The position numbers and the translations under genes were made by a program. The notes under the pieces are model-generated. The model made no database searches, had not been told where the DNA came from, and saw only the letters and a program-made list of their open reading frames with translations. From Limosilactobacillus portuensis (lineage in GTDB: Bacteria; Bacillota; Bacilli; Lactobacillales; Lactobacillaceae): a DNA stretch of 48,234 nucleotides. Numbering within the stretch: the first letter of the stretch is position 1; every line of letters starts with the position of its first letter. Positions 1 through 8,846 of the stretch are shown here, one piece after another. The DNA lies in NCBI RefSeq assembly GCF_014838735.1, contig NZ_JABUXQ010000018.1, forward strand, positions 1 through 48,234, in the 5' to 3' direction.

Positions 1-367
1 TCAAGTTAAAGCTGTTGGTAATTTCAATCGTGCTCATCCCGTTAGCTGAACTAATCACTTTTGCTGGGATAATTTGTCGATTGCCACCACCGAACATGCC
101 CTTGGGTTCCGTCCCAATCGGGACTAACCCTAATGCATATTCAAGGTAGACTAACGACACCGTTGCCCCAGCGGTTAAGCTAACTGGCACTTTAACTTGA
201 ATCCCCCGAGTTTTAACTGTCAAGCTCGTCCTTGGACTTTCACGGAAGCCATTAAAGGACGCTACTGACAAGTTATAAGCAGTATTGGGAGTTAATCCCG
301 TTACTTGGTACTGCTTATTGTTCACCGTGCCAATTAATTGATCACCGTTTCTGATTCGATACTGCAT
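1..367 (-). CDS. Phage tail-tip protein fragment with an FN3 half-domain (runs off the window)
   Basis: Reading from an ATG at 365-367 gives MQYRIRNGDQLIGTV and then a typical fibronectin type III second half (GLTPNTAYNLSVASFNG, ending TVKT), followed by a beta-rich segment with no recognised family. The frame is open to the left edge, so the C-terminus is missing. The first strands of this FN3 fold are encoded at the end of the preceding gene, in the same frame, separated only by three consecutive TGA codons (368-376). Only a weak GGGA lies upstream of the ATG, so expression could depend on reinitiation. The position after the baseplate genes suggests a receptor-binding or tail-tip accessory protein of a siphophage; that role is inferred. 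Confidence 0.6.
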   Translation of the reverse strand, partial: MQYRIRNGDQLIGTVNNKQYQVTGLTPNTAYNLSVASFNGFRESPRTSLTVKTRGIQVKVPVSLTAGATVSLVYLEYALGLVPIGTEPKGMFGGGNRQIIPAKVISSANGMSTIEITNSFNL

Positions 368-373
368 TCATCA

Positions 374-883
374 TCAGTCCCAACTTAAATCAAGCGAGTT
401 TGGTGTTACGTTAGTTGCCGCTAAGTTGGTCACGTTAACCAGTGCTTCGTAAACCGTTAAGCTAATCACGTTAGAAACCTTTTCACCAATCTTTGCGGTA
501 ATGGTTGCCGTACCCGGAGCAATCGCTTTGACATTCCCCGCACCATCAACCGTTGCCACTTGCGTGTTTGATGAGGTCAATACTGCTGCACCGTCAGTTT
601 CATTAGCTGGGGTAATTGTAACGGTAACCTTAGCGGTTCCACCAACTTCAAGTGCTGTCTTATCAATTGCCAAGGTAATACTTTGAATCGGAATAGCACT
701 TGTCTTGACCGTGATCACGTTCGACTTAGCACTTTCTCGCAAGCCATTGTAAGAACTAACAGCGAAGCGATAAGTTGCGTTAGCCGTTAAACCAGTAACG
801 GTATATTCTTTCTTGTTCTCAACTTCGGCAACCTTTTTCAGTTCACCGTCCGTTCCAACGCCTTGATAAATATAGAATTTCAT
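374..883 (-). CDS. Phage tail-tip protein with FN3 half-domains and a Big_2-type Ig domain
   Basis: A 169-residue protein. Residues 1-62 are the second half of an FN3 fold (YTVTGLTANATYRFAVSSYNG, TVKT). Residues 66-145 look like a bacterial Ig-like group 2 domain (SITLAIDKTALEVGGTAKV, ATVDGAGNVKAIAPGTATI). The last 20 residues are the first strands of another FN3 domain, ending LDLSWD before a triple TGA. A strong GGAGGG lies 8 bases before the ATG, inside the LWRD codons that end the upstream gene. Ig-like and FN3 domains of this kind decorate tail tips and heads of siphophages and probably bind host carbohydrate. FN3 folds split at both ends are unusual. Confidence 0.7.
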   Translation of the reverse strand: MKFYIYQGVGTDGELKKVAEVENKKEYTVTGLTANATYRFAVSSYNGLRESAKSNVITVKTSAIPIQSITLAIDKTALEVGGTAKVTVTITPANETDGAAVLTSSNTQVATVDGAGNVKAIAPGTATITAKIGEKVSNVISLTVYEALVNVTNLAATNVTPNSLDLSWD

Positions 884-886
884 TAA

Positions 887-2371
887 CTAATCCCTCCATA
901 GTAACCGTTGCGTGTGTTCATCAATGTAGACCGCCCGGAGGTCGGTTGGACTCGTTGGCTTTGAGAAGTAACCTGTATTCGGTGATAAGTAAGAATTACC
1001 TTCCCCATCACCTGCTTGGGCTTTAGCGTCATCAATCGGCATTTCCAAGTCAACCTTGATCGTCCGGTTACCGTCAATCAAATACCAAGCGCCAAACTTA
1101 TAGTGCGGTACGGCATCAAGATAGAAGTTCCGGGGAATCTTAACCTTAATCGTGTTTGCATCCGGGTATTCCGCAATGCAATTAATCAGCTTGGTATTTA
1201 TCTGACCGAAGCCATGACTTGTCTTTCCTAAGCCATCCCGTTCAGTCCCGATAGCGTCCTCGTAGTACAGCACTGCTGGACGTAGTGGGTGTTTGCATTG
1301 ATTATGCTTAATCTCAATCGTGTAGCCATAGAGGAAATCTTCTAGGCTGTCCGCACTTAGCAATGATGAGTTTCGTTCCGCAACTAAGCCCATGTCGGTA
1401 TTAATGCTAATAACATTCTCTTCGTCTGGCGTTTCATCTTTGTGCTTAACCCGGATATTCCAGTAAGCTCCGTGACCATCGTCGTAGTTATCCCAACCAT
1501 GCGTAATTGCAAGGTCACCGTCCATTAATGCCGTGTACTTCTGCATTGCATTAACGGTAGCAAAGTGGAATGGTCGGTCATGGAATTGGGCTTGTTTGAG
1601 GATTTCTTGAATCTGCTTCGCCATTGTTAGCAGTGAAGAATACTTCACCATCAATCCCTCTTTAGGATCATCAACAGCTGCTAGGGCATCTTGCAAGGAT
1701 TGCTTATATTTAGCTAACCATTCAAGAAATTGTTGCTTAGTATCATCGCCAAGCTTATCTAACTCCTTTGAAATGGTAGTTCGTTTAGCTTGCAAATCTG
1801 CCAGGATCTTTTCAAATTCTTGTTCTCGTTCAACACCTTCTTGACGGAGCTTCTCTTTAGCGTTGGTCAATGCAATATCCAAATCACTAATGTAGAAGTC
1901 ACAAGCTCGTCCCATTTGTGCAACGCCGCCCAGAACCCGGAACCAAATATTAACTCCCGTTAGATGTGTATGACCACCATCATCAGAATCATCAAGTAAA
2001 CCAATAAAGCCCTTGAAAATTCCTTCTTTAGGAAACATTTGCTCGGGAAAACGGTATAATGCTTGCCCGTTTGCCTGACAATCTTTTGGATCACCTGTTG
2101 ATGAAACCGTTCCAGCGTCAGGTGCCATTTGCTGGTTCTTTTGATCATCAAATGAATAGTGACCAACGTTTCCTTGGATAAAAGGCTTCATACCAGAAAC
2201 ATCTAATAGTTGCCCTTGATAATACCAAACAATTTGCAGACCAAAGTTATTATCACCGACCCGCCCTTTAAAGTAAGGCGTTAGGTCAAACACTTCGGTC
2301 CCTTCTTTAGCAATATCAATCGCTATTCGGTAATGGTGGCCACTATTGTTATGAGTTACCTTAACTGGCAA
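887..2371 (-). CDS. BppU-family phage baseplate upper protein
   Basis: A 494-residue protein starting at TTG behind a perfect GGAGGG. The N-terminus (DLTPYFKGRVGDNNFGLQI, GNVGHYSF, FPKEGIFKGFIGL) matches the BppU N-terminal domain that attaches receptor-binding proteins to the lactococcal-type baseplate. Residues about 165-265 form a charged coiled coil (EKLRQEGVEREQEFEKILADL). The C-terminal half is beta-rich with repeated aspartate/glycine loops. The last 20 residues (SPTDLRAVYIDEHTQRLLW) look like the first strands of an FN3 domain that continues in frame in the next gene after a TAG. Its place after the tail lysin fits a distal baseplate role. Confidence 0.8.
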   Translation of the reverse strand: MPVKVTHNNSGHHYRIAIDIAKEGTEVFDLTPYFKGRVGDNNFGLQIVWYYQGQLLDVSGMKPFIQGNVGHYSFDDQKNQQMAPDAGTVSSTGDPKDCQANGQALYRFPEQMFPKEGIFKGFIGLLDDSDDGGHTHLTGVNIWFRVLGGVAQMGRACDFYISDLDIALTNAKEKLRQEGVEREQEFEKILADLQAKRTTISKELDKLGDDTKQQFLEWLAKYKQSLQDALAAVDDPKEGLMVKYSSLLTMAKQIQEILKQAQFHDRPFHFATVNAMQKYTALMDGDLAITHGWDNYDDGHGAYWNIRVKHKDETPDEENVISINTDMGLVAERNSSLLSADSLEDFLYGYTIEIKHNQCKHPLRPAVLYYEDAIGTERDGLGKTSHGFGQINTKLINCIAEYPDANTIKVKIPRNFYLDAVPHYKFGAWYLIDGNRTIKVDLEMPIDDAKAQAGDGEGNSYLSPNTGYFSKPTSPTDLRAVYIDEHTQRLLWRD

Positions 2372-2388
2372 AATTAATCCCTCCTTTT

Positions 2389-2652
2389 CTAACTAATTTC
2401 AGATGAAGTATCCGTATCACTAATATCAATAATGCTGGTCTCTCCATCATTATTAGTAACAGAAATTCCAGCATCATTAATTAATTCAGTTTGGATATCA
2501 TCTTTATTCAAGTCATTATATTGTTCTTGCAATTTGCTGATCTGTTTATCTAAATCGTTGATAGCTTTTTCTATGGCCTTAAAGTTATCAATTAAATCAT
2601 TATAGAAGTCTCGATTTAGTAATAAGGGAAAATCATCCGTGTGTAATTTCAT
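2389..2652 (-). CDS. Small coiled-coil phage protein
   Basis: An 87-residue acidic protein; the family is not recognised. The centre (NDLIDNFKAIEKAINDLDKQ, ISKLQEQYNDL) has heptad spacing of hydrophobic residues and should form a coiled coil, followed by an acidic, Ser/Thr-rich tail. It lies between the tail lysin and the BppU gene, with 4 bases to the gene before it and a Shine-Dalgarno site upstream. Small coiled-coil proteins at this place often belong to the baseplate or fibre; that role is inferred. Confidence 0.6.
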   Translation of the reverse strand: MKLHTDDFPLLLNRDFYNDLIDNFKAIEKAINDLDKQISKLQEQYNDLNKDDIQTELINDAGISVTNNDGETSIIDISDTDTSSEIS

Positions 2653-2656
2653 TCAT

Positions 2657-2959
2657 CTATCCCTCCTTACTTGTCTTTTTCTCCGTATTATCACTAATTT
2701 CAGTTTTGATTTTCGGTAGAAATTCATTTTTGAACTTATCTTCAATCAACTTTTCAATCATTGGTTCAAGAAACTTCCACAGCCGATCTGCATCTTCTTG
2801 TCGGAACTTTCGTCCTTTTATCGTGTTCGTAACGAAAAAGGTCTTACCGTTATCAGGAGAGTAACCATAACCTATTTGTCCGGTTTCACTATCAATTCCT
2901 TTATCCATTGCAATGAGAAGTACATTACCGGTTGGTTCCTCGCTAGTAGTATCTGACAT
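2657..2959 (-). CDS. Hypothetical phage tail-region protein
   Basis: A 100-residue protein with no family I recognise. The first part (GYGYSPDNGKTFFVTNTIKG) is beta-like and the second part is a charged amphipathic helix (DRLWKFLEPMIEKLIEDKF). It has a clear AGGGAGC-type ribosome binding site and is packed tightly between the tail lysin C-terminal piece and the coiled-coil gene, so it is translated as part of the late operon. Baseplate accessory function is possible but not shown. Confidence 0.55.
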   Translation of the reverse strand: MSDTTSEEPTGNVLLIAMDKGIDSETGQIGYGYSPDNGKTFFVTNTIKGRKFRQEDADRLWKFLEPMIEKLIEDKFKNEFLPKIKTEISDNTEKKTSKEG

Positions 2960-2969
2960 TAGCTCCCTC

Positions 2970-3749
2970 CTAACTATTCACAAAATTATCAATTGCTGTG
3001 ACTTGTGATGGACTAAGCTCAATTGGTCGATTATCCTGTCCTTTCGATAATTCAGACTGCTTTTGTGATTCAACATTCTTAAAGTGATCTTCTAGTTTTG
3101 CTCCAATTAACCCGTAGGTATTGTTGCGGTCAAGACTACTATTAATTTGATGAATGTCGTGATACAAAGCGTAAATGGCATTTTTTAACGCTAACCCGGT
3201 ATTATTCCAAGTTAGCGTTACGTCACCATCTGTTTGAAATGGATTATAGCTAATCCCCATTAAAGTCATCTCTTGATCAATGTTTGCTTCCGGAGCAATC
3301 ACTCTGCAGGTATTACCTAGATGAAGGTCACCAGCACCAATTTCATTATTTTCAATTGTTGTTGGCGGTGCAGTCGTCACGGTGTTTTTCACATATTGCT
3401 TGAGTGTATCCATGTCATAGACCGAATCAGCAAGTACTTGTGGCCCTCTGTGAAGACCAAACATCTTAATGCTCTCTTCATCGTGAAAGTGATAATGCAG
3501 TGCATAGTAAGTTTCAGTAGTCGTTGTTGTACTATCTCCGTCACTACCATTAGTTGCATTACCACTGCTAAACCCAGGAACACGAACGGCAAAACTTGGT
3601 GGCCAACTAGCAATCGTTCGGTAAACCGTACCATCTCGTTCGTTATCAGCCCCAACCCGGTAGGTCGAATCCATCGCAATTGAAACATGACAACTAGCAC
3701 CACGAGAACCCCAGAATAACAGGTCACCCGTTTGATAAGGGGGGGCCAA
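2970..3749 (-). CDS. tal: Tail-associated lysin, C-terminal part after the frameshift
   Basis: This frame continues the NlpC/P60 peptidase domain broken in the next entry. PYQTGDLLFWGSRGASCHVSIAMD carries the conserved GDLLFW strand and the catalytic histidine (CHVSI). It is followed by about 200 residues of phage tail protein that match the end of tail-associated lysins (AGDLHLGNTCRVI, DVTLTWNNT). The only initiation codon is a TTG at the poly-C tract with no ribosome binding site, so this is the distal part of one gene and not a separate gene. With one C fewer at 3739-3745 the two frames join as VGPPYQTGDLLFW. Confidence 0.85.
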   Translation of the reverse strand: MAPPYQTGDLLFWGSRGASCHVSIAMDSTYRVGADNERDGTVYRTIASWPPSFAVRVPGFSSGNATNGSDGDSTTTTTETYYALHYHFHDEESIKMFGLHRGPQVLADSVYDMDTLKQYVKNTVTTAPPTTIENNEIGAGDLHLGNTCRVIAPEANIDQEMTLMGISYNPFQTDGDVTLTWNNTGLALKNAIYALYHDIHQINSSLDRNNTYGLIGAKLEDHFKNVESQKQSELSKGQDNRPIELSPSQVTAIDNFVNS

Positions 3750-5100
3750 CTATTGTTCCTTTACTTTCCAAACCAACGGTATTAGTACGTGGCGTATTGA
3801 TACCGAAATGATTTAAGACATAGCAAACAAAACCTGAGCAGTCCCAGCCAGAGGTAGTTGAACCACCCCAGACATACGGAACCTTGCCAACAAAAGAACG
3901 ACAAAAGCTAACAATATTATTAACTCCTGCCGTTGATGATGCCTGTTGTGCTTGAATTGGTGATTTAGAAACCGGTGCTCCATGCGGTGACCAACCATGA
4001 CGACCAGTAATTTGCGAACGCCAATTGGGGACATTAAACAGTGCGATAATCTGGTCTAAGCCATGCCAAATATTGGTGTATGGTGGGCGACAATAGTAAT
4101 TAAAGGTTCCTTGCTTAAATTGCAGTAGCCCCATTGCTATCCCGTCAGATAAACCATCATCACCGCCTTTTGCATTTTCACGACCACTAGATTCCAGATT
4201 AATCTGTGCCAACACCAAACTGATATCAGATTGAGAAAGATGTTCGCCAACTAAACTAGCAGCATTTTGAATTACCGGAGTCCAGTCACCATTAACCGGT
4301 TCATTAACTCCATTACCACTACCTGCAGTAGTGATGTCTTTTTCCATCTTTCCACCGTAGACATCAAAGTCATTATAGAAATCATTACCGTCCGACTGAA
4401 TATCAACGCTTGTTACGTTATGTAAATACCGTAACTGTACGTCAGTAGGCAGTTTTAACGATTCAAGATCATAAATCTTTAATACATAGTTGTGCGGAAC
4501 GTAATAGGCACCGAAAGAAGTTAGGTTGTTTCCTAACCATTCATACAATGATCCAGAGCAATCAATCGCCTGTTTAGGAAAATTACCATGTAGTTCATAA
4601 CTGATACCCTGATCATTATCCTTGAAGAATTTATCTAGCAATTCCTGAAGACTATGGGTCTCTTGTTCATCCGTCTTCTTTACAACCGTTCCTGTTTGTT
4701 GAGAATCATCCGAATCACTACTATCCGAAGAAGAATCACCACTAACTTCAGGGCTATCTTCAGTCGGCTGTTTAGGATCTAGCCGGACGTTCTTCATCAG
4801 GTCAATTAAGATTGCATGAGCGGTAATCTGCTTAGTTGCAAGGCCGTTCTCATCAAAGCCGTTCTCCAATTGATTGATGTAGTACTCTCTACCGTCATAC
4901 CAGATACCTCGTCCCATCTTTAACATGTTATAAGCGTCCTTATACTGTTGCGTATAGGTCGCTGTAAAAGAAATCTCATACGCTGAATTTAGCTGTAAAT
5001 TGATTTTGAACGAATTATACATATCGTTAAAATCTAGGCGTTCTTCAGTATCACCGTTTTTATTATTCAGGTTATTAGTAATTTCTACTGATCTACTCAT
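3724..5100 (-). CDS. tal: Tail-associated lysin (Tal), N-terminal part: tail domain, lytic transglycosylase, broken NlpC/P60
   Basis: The ATG overlaps the stop of the distal tail gene (ATGA). Residues about 1-250 are the phage tail N-terminal domain. Residues about 268-371 are an SLT-type lytic transglycosylase (NGDWTPVI, glutamate in INLESSGRE, AMGLLQFKQGTF, GHGWSPHG). From about 395 an NlpC/P60 domain begins, with the catalytic cysteine in GWDCSGF. The frame then ends prematurely at residue 458 after a run of seven C. The intact protein would be about 710 residues and would cut both glycan and peptide bonds of the cell wall during DNA entry. As sequenced, the NlpC/P60 histidine is out of frame. 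This may be decay, a phase-variable tract or a sequencing error. Confidence 0.85.
   Translation of the reverse strand: MSRSVEITNNLNNKNGDTEERLDFNDMYNSFKINLQLNSAYEISFTATYTQQYKDAYNMLKMGRGIWYDGREYYINQLENGFDENGLATKQITAHAILIDLMKNVRLDPKQPTEDSPEVSGDSSSDSSDSDDSQQTGTVVKKTDEQETHSLQELLDKFFKDNDQGISYELHGNFPKQAIDCSGSLYEWLGNNLTSFGAYYVPHNYVLKIYDLESLKLPTDVQLRYLHNVTSVDIQSDGNDFYNDFDVYGGKMEKDITTAGSGNGVNEPVNGDWTPVIQNAASLVGEHLSQSDISLVLAQINLESSGRENAKGGDDGLSDGIAMGLLQFKQGTFNYYCRPPYTNIWHGLDQIIALFNVPNWRSQITGRHGWSPHGAPVSKSPIQAQQASSTAGVNNIVSFCRSFVGKVPYVWGGSTTSGWDCSGFVCYVLNHFGINTPRTNTVGLESKGTIVGPPLSNG
3739..3745 (-). repeat. C7 homopolymer at the break in the tail lysin
   Basis: Seven G on the plus strand (seven C in the coding strand) sit exactly where the two Tal frames meet. 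Six C would restore one open frame through the NlpC/P60 catalytic domain. Such tracts are prone to replication slippage, to transcriptional slippage and to base-calling errors. Confidence 0.85.
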
Positions 5101-6062
5101 GATAACCACCAGAATGGAAAGTCAAATGTGATTTTACCTGAGAAATTATCAATCTGAAATTCATTACTGCCTGGCTGCAATGTTAGAGCACCATCATCGC
5201 ATTGCATCTGATCGGACTTTCCATTAAGTAAAAGGCGAACACCATCAACAACAAATTGACCATTAAAGGATGAATTATCCTCCGTTTTATCCCCGTCCTT
5301 GCTAGTATTAACCGTTCCTGTTCTTGAAATTGAATCACCGGTGGTCTTGTTAGTAATCTTCAGCTTTCCTGAAGAAGAACCATCAAGTGTCAGCTTAAAT
5401 GGATGTCCTCGTCGCTCCGGGTCAATAATCGTGTCAGATAAGTTATTAACCTTAAATGAATTAGTAGTGAAGGTATATTTCAATTCATCAACCGTTGTCT
5501 TATTACCAAAGCCGTTTGTGTCCTCATAATCTAGTGATGTTCCAATACTTCGGCTTAAACCAAGCAAATCAGTAAAAGTTATTTCACATGTCCAAGCCTT
5601 AGCACCATGGAAAGTTGGTGCTGCTAATTTTGCCCGAACGTAATACATTCGTTGTGCCCAATTGGCAAAACAAATCCAGTATGCATTTCGGGAAACTAAA
5701 AAGCGCTGCAGTGCATCATAAGCAAGCATTGCATCGCTCTCATTAATTCCATCAAAATACATTTCCATCTTCATTTCACGGGTACTATACGACGTTGACA
5801 ATAGCCTTGAACCATCTTGCAGGCCAACCTTTTTAAGATTATCCGTGTAATTAGCCGGCTGAACGTCAGGGGCACGATAACAGTAAACACCTTCAAGCTC
5901 AGGAACATCAAAACAACTTTCCCAAGTTTTACCATCAGCCGAAATTGAATATTCAATTGGTTGGTAATAATAATATTTTCTTGCACCTACCCCATTCTCA
6001 GTAGGAAGCAAAAAAGGGTACATACTTGGCACATCATTTTTAGTTGAGAAAACTTGAACCAT
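5097..6062 (-). CDS. dit: Distal tail protein (Dit)
   Basis: A 321-residue protein between the tape measure and the tail lysin, the canonical siphophage position for Dit. The N-terminal part (EMYFDGINESDAMLAYDALQ, YYVRAKLAAPTF, WTCEITFTDL) fits the Dit/phage tail protein ring domain that forms the hexameric hub on which the baseplate assembles. The C-terminal half is beta-rich (LTLDGSSSGKLKITNKTTGD, FNGQFVVDGV), as in evolved Dits carrying a carbohydrate-binding insertion or galectin-like domain. The stop overlaps the Tal start by four bases, giving translational coupling. Confidence 0.85.
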   Translation of the reverse strand: MVQVFSTKNDVPSMYPFLLPTENGVGARKYYYYQPIEYSISADGKTWESCFDVPELEGVYCYRAPDVQPANYTDNLKKVGLQDGSRLLSTSYSTREMKMEMYFDGINESDAMLAYDALQRFLVSRNAYWICFANWAQRMYYVRAKLAAPTFHGAKAWTCEITFTDLLGLSRSIGTSLDYEDTNGFGNKTTVDELKYTFTTNSFKVNNLSDTIIDPERRGHPFKLTLDGSSSGKLKITNKTTGDSISRTGTVNTSKDGDKTEDNSSFNGQFVVDGVRLLLNGKSDQMQCDDGALTLQPGSNEFQIDNFSGKITFDFPFWWLS

Positions 6063-8846
6063 CTATCTTCCTCCTTTTATCATTCCAATTAGTTTAGCGT
6101 TGTACTTATTAGTAGCTTTAGCAGCATCATCAACAAAAGCAACAGGCTGTAAGTTAATTCCATCAATTCGTTCAATTACCTGCTTTACTAATCCCACAAG
6201 TGGGTTAGTTGAATCACTGTTCTGTGATACCGGGTAATTTGTTGGTTGATATTGAGCAGTCGTTATTTTAGGCATAGTAAATCGAATGTTAGGGTTTCGA
6301 TGTACAACGTCTCTAGCTGCTTCTTGAATCAACTTCATGGCATTTGGTTTATTAGGGTTGATAACATATTCGTCACCATCTTCACCAACCAAGCCAAACT
6401 GAGCCTGCATGATGTGACCACCATTAGCCCAGCCGTGACCGTTACCAATGTTGCCCCAGCCACCTTCACCACCGTGATTAAGGGCATTAATGGCAGCTAA
6501 GATTTGGTCAAAACCCTTATTGATATCGTGATACTTGCCAACCGCCCACGTATTAAACGTTGACGGGATGAATTGCAGTAACCCTTGTGACGGGTGCCCT
6601 GCTTTAGCGTTGCTATCCCAATGGTTAGTAATTACCTCTCGACCGCCTGATTCAGTCTGAATCTGACGAAGTAATTTAGAAATTTGCCAACCAGCAATGT
6701 GGAAATGAAGCAAACGTGCAGCAGACTTAATTACAGGAGTCCAGTCACCATTGATTGGTTCCTTAATAATTCCCAACAAGTCCTTTAAGACGTTAGCAAT
6801 TCCACGAGAGAAACCAATAGCGGTCGCCTTACCAAAGGTTGGCACAATTGGAGTGCTTGAACTCCAATTAGTAACCTTCAAGACTAAATCACGTGAAGCC
6901 TTTACCGGATTGTTGATAAATGCTTCAGCTAACTTGTCTTGTTCATCTTCAGATAGTGTCCCGCTGTCATAGTGAGGAATTGAGTTGGCACGTAAAATAG
7001 GGTCAGAATGTTCAGCATCAATAACTTGGGAACCGGGTTCCAGATTAACTAGACGATTTAGTCCAGCGAACACTTGCCAACCACTAGAAGGTTGCCAAAC
7101 AAGTTCTTGCTTATGTGGGCCAAGTCCATCGTTAATCATTGCAAGACCACCTGGGTGACCCGAGTAACCACTCATTGAGGTACCTTGTGCATAGTGAATT
7201 GAGCTTAGCTTCTTATCACCACCAAAGTCACCAATAACGTTATTGATTGCTGAGATACCACTATTTAGCCGGCTAACAATGCCTGACATTGCACGTCGAG
7301 CTATTCCGGGTAGTTTATCAAAGCCACTTCGCATTGAACTAACAACGTCACTAACCCAACTTCGCCAACCGCTTAAAAACTTGCTAGTAAAGCTGGATTC
7401 TCGACTTTCAATTGAGGATAATCGACTTGAAACAGTGCTATTAACCTTAGATAACCCCCGAGATGGGTAAGTATCCATATGTTTCCAAGCATTCTTCCAA
7501 TCCCGATCAAAAAGACGACCGAAAGAGCGCAGTTCTTTTTCGATCGTCTTTGTCATTGATGAGAACTTACCAACGAAACTATGCTTACCACTCATGGACT
7601 TATCAGCAATGGTCATCTGTTGAGCCAGTTCTTTGCCAAACTGATACTTCTTAACCGTCTTATATAGATTAACAACACTATTATCTAGGCGGTCAAGCGG
7701 ATTGTTTTTCCCCTTGAAGTCCTTGAGTGCCTTATCCATTGTTTTGAATGAATCGGCAGAGGTTTTAACGGGCTTAGCTAAATCTTTCCAATATTTAGCA
7801 CTTCGATTAACAGAAGTGTTCATCTTATCCAGAGTTTTAGTAAGATTTGCTTTCTTGAGTTCGCTAGATAGCTTCTTAATATATTGAGCAATCTTATTGT
7901 TTTTTAGATTTTTCTCAAGTTTAGGTAAATCTTTATTGAGCTTGGCAAATGCATCATTCTTCCCCATTTCCTTGTTAAAGGAATTGAGTGATTTGAATGC
8001 AGCACCGATCTTCTTAATTGGATTTGCTAACTTATCCCATGATTTTATCGACTTATTGAGCCGACTATTCATGCCATTAAGTTGTTTAGTTGGGTCATTC
8101 TTTTTGATAGCTGCCTTTAGTTTCTTCAATGAACCTGTATAAGCAGTAATTGCTTTGTTCATTTCTTTAACGTTAGCAATATCTTGTTTAGAGTAATTAT
8201 TCCCACCTAGAGAATCAACGACTTGTTGAGATGGTTGCTTTGAACTGCTAGAAGAGCGTTTACTCGATGGAGTAGGTTCACCGTTCCACCAATTTTTGAA
8301 CTTATCCCATTCCTTGCCAGCCCAGCTAATCATTCCAGACCAAGCTTTTTGGAACTTACCAACAAGTGTTGAGAAACTGATCTTACCTTGAATTAATTCT
8401 CCAAGAGTGTAACCCAGTTTATAAGCGCCTTTCAAGATTCCAGCAATTCCTTTTAATAGATATCCACCAAAAGCCTGACCAGCCATTGAGCCAAGTGCTG
8501 CACCACCAGGGCCACCGAGGAAAAAGCCGATACCTGCACTGATTAATCCACCAGCGCCTTCACCAATTTTTTTAAGGCGATCGCCTTTGAATGATGGCGT
8601 TAGACCTCGTGCTAAATCAACAGCACTTAATCCAATATTTATACCGGCTCCTAGCTTACCAGCAATTCCTTTACCAAGCGACTGTAAGCCGGAAAAACTT
8701 CCAGTTAGGCGTGCGAGCAATCCCTTACTTACGGCTTCACCTGCATGTTTACCAGCACTCCCGCCTAATACAGGTAACGTTCTTGTAAACCTTGTCCATG
8801 CACCTTTGAACCCTCGTTCATCAAGGTAAGGTGCTATTTGTACGCC
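6063..8846 (-). CDS. Tape measure protein, C-terminal part with transglycosylase domain
   Basis: This frame is open from 8846 and continues the tape measure gene after an in-frame TAA at 8847-8849; the first start codon in it is a TTG at 8720. The first part has glycine/alanine-rich hydrophobic stretches (FFLGGPGGAALGSMAGQAFG), then long charged helices typical of tail-length rulers. Near residues 658-765, counted from 8720, is an SLT lytic transglycosylase domain (NGDWTPVI, QTESGGRE, GLLQFIPSTF, NIGNGHGWANGG). Joined to the N-terminal part the protein would be about 1477 residues. It sets tail length and probably degrades peptidoglycan on ejection. Confidence 0.88.
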   Translation of the reverse strand, partial: GVQIAPYLDERGFKGAWTRFTRTLPVLGGSAGKHAGEAVSKGLLARLTGSFSGLQSLGKGIAGKLGAGINIGLSAVDLARGLTPSFKGDRLKKIGEGAGGLISAGIGFFLGGPGGAALGSMAGQAFGGYLLKGIAGILKGAYKLGYTLGELIQGKISFSTLVGKFQKAWSGMISWAGKEWDKFKNWWNGEPTPSSKRSSSSSKQPSQQVVDSLGGNNYSKQDIANVKEMNKAITAYTGSLKKLKAAIKKNDPTKQLNGMNSRLNKSIKSWDKLANPIKKIGAAFKSLNSFNKEMGKNDAFAKLNKDLPKLEKNLKNNKIAQYIKKLSSELKKANLTKTLDKMNTSVNRSAKYWKDLAKPVKTSADSFKTMDKALKDFKGKNNPLDRLDNSVVNLYKTVKKYQFGKELAQQMTIADKSMSGKHSFVGKFSSMTKTIEKELRSFGRLFDRDWKNAWKHMDTYPSRGLSKVNSTVSSRLSSIESRESSFTSKFLSGWRSWVSDVVSSMRSGFDKLPGIARRAMSGIVSRLNSGISAINNVIGDFGGDKKLSSIHYAQGTSMSGYSGHPGGLAMINDGLGPHKQELVWQPSSGWQVFAGLNRLVNLEPGSQVIDAEHSDPILRANSIPHYDSGTLSEDEQDKLAEAFINNPVKASRDLVLKVTNWSSSTPIVPTFGKATAIGFSRGIANVLKDLLGIIKEPINGDWTPVIKSAARLLHFHIAGWQISKLLRQIQTESGGREVITNHWDSNAKAGHPSQGLLQFIPSTFNTWAVGKYHDINKGFDQILAAINALNHGGEGGWGNIGNGHGWANGGHIMQAQFGLVGEDGDEYVINPNKPNAMKLIQEAARDVVHRNPNIRFTMPKITTAQYQPTNYPVSQNSDSTNPLVGLVKQVIERIDGINLQPVAFVDDAAKATNKYNAKLIGMIKGGR

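Noticed and set aside
374-1231. Overlapping reading frames on both strands inside the BppU and Ig genes (for example 501-686 and 883-1077)
   Set aside because: They lie inside strongly recognisable proteins, lack ribosome binding sites and show no domain.
1-2371. Recoding of stop codons as sense (alternative genetic code) in the phage
   Set aside because: TAG, TGA and TAA all occur as internal breaks but also as normal gene ends throughout the phage, so no consistent reassignment is possible.
887-2371. Diversity-generating retroelement acting on the tail protein
   Set aside because: No reverse transcriptase or template-like repeat is present in the window.
8587-8829. Plus-strand frames opposite the tape measure gene
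   Set aside because: They are shadows of the long helical tape measure frame, with proline/alanine-rich translations and no initiation signals.
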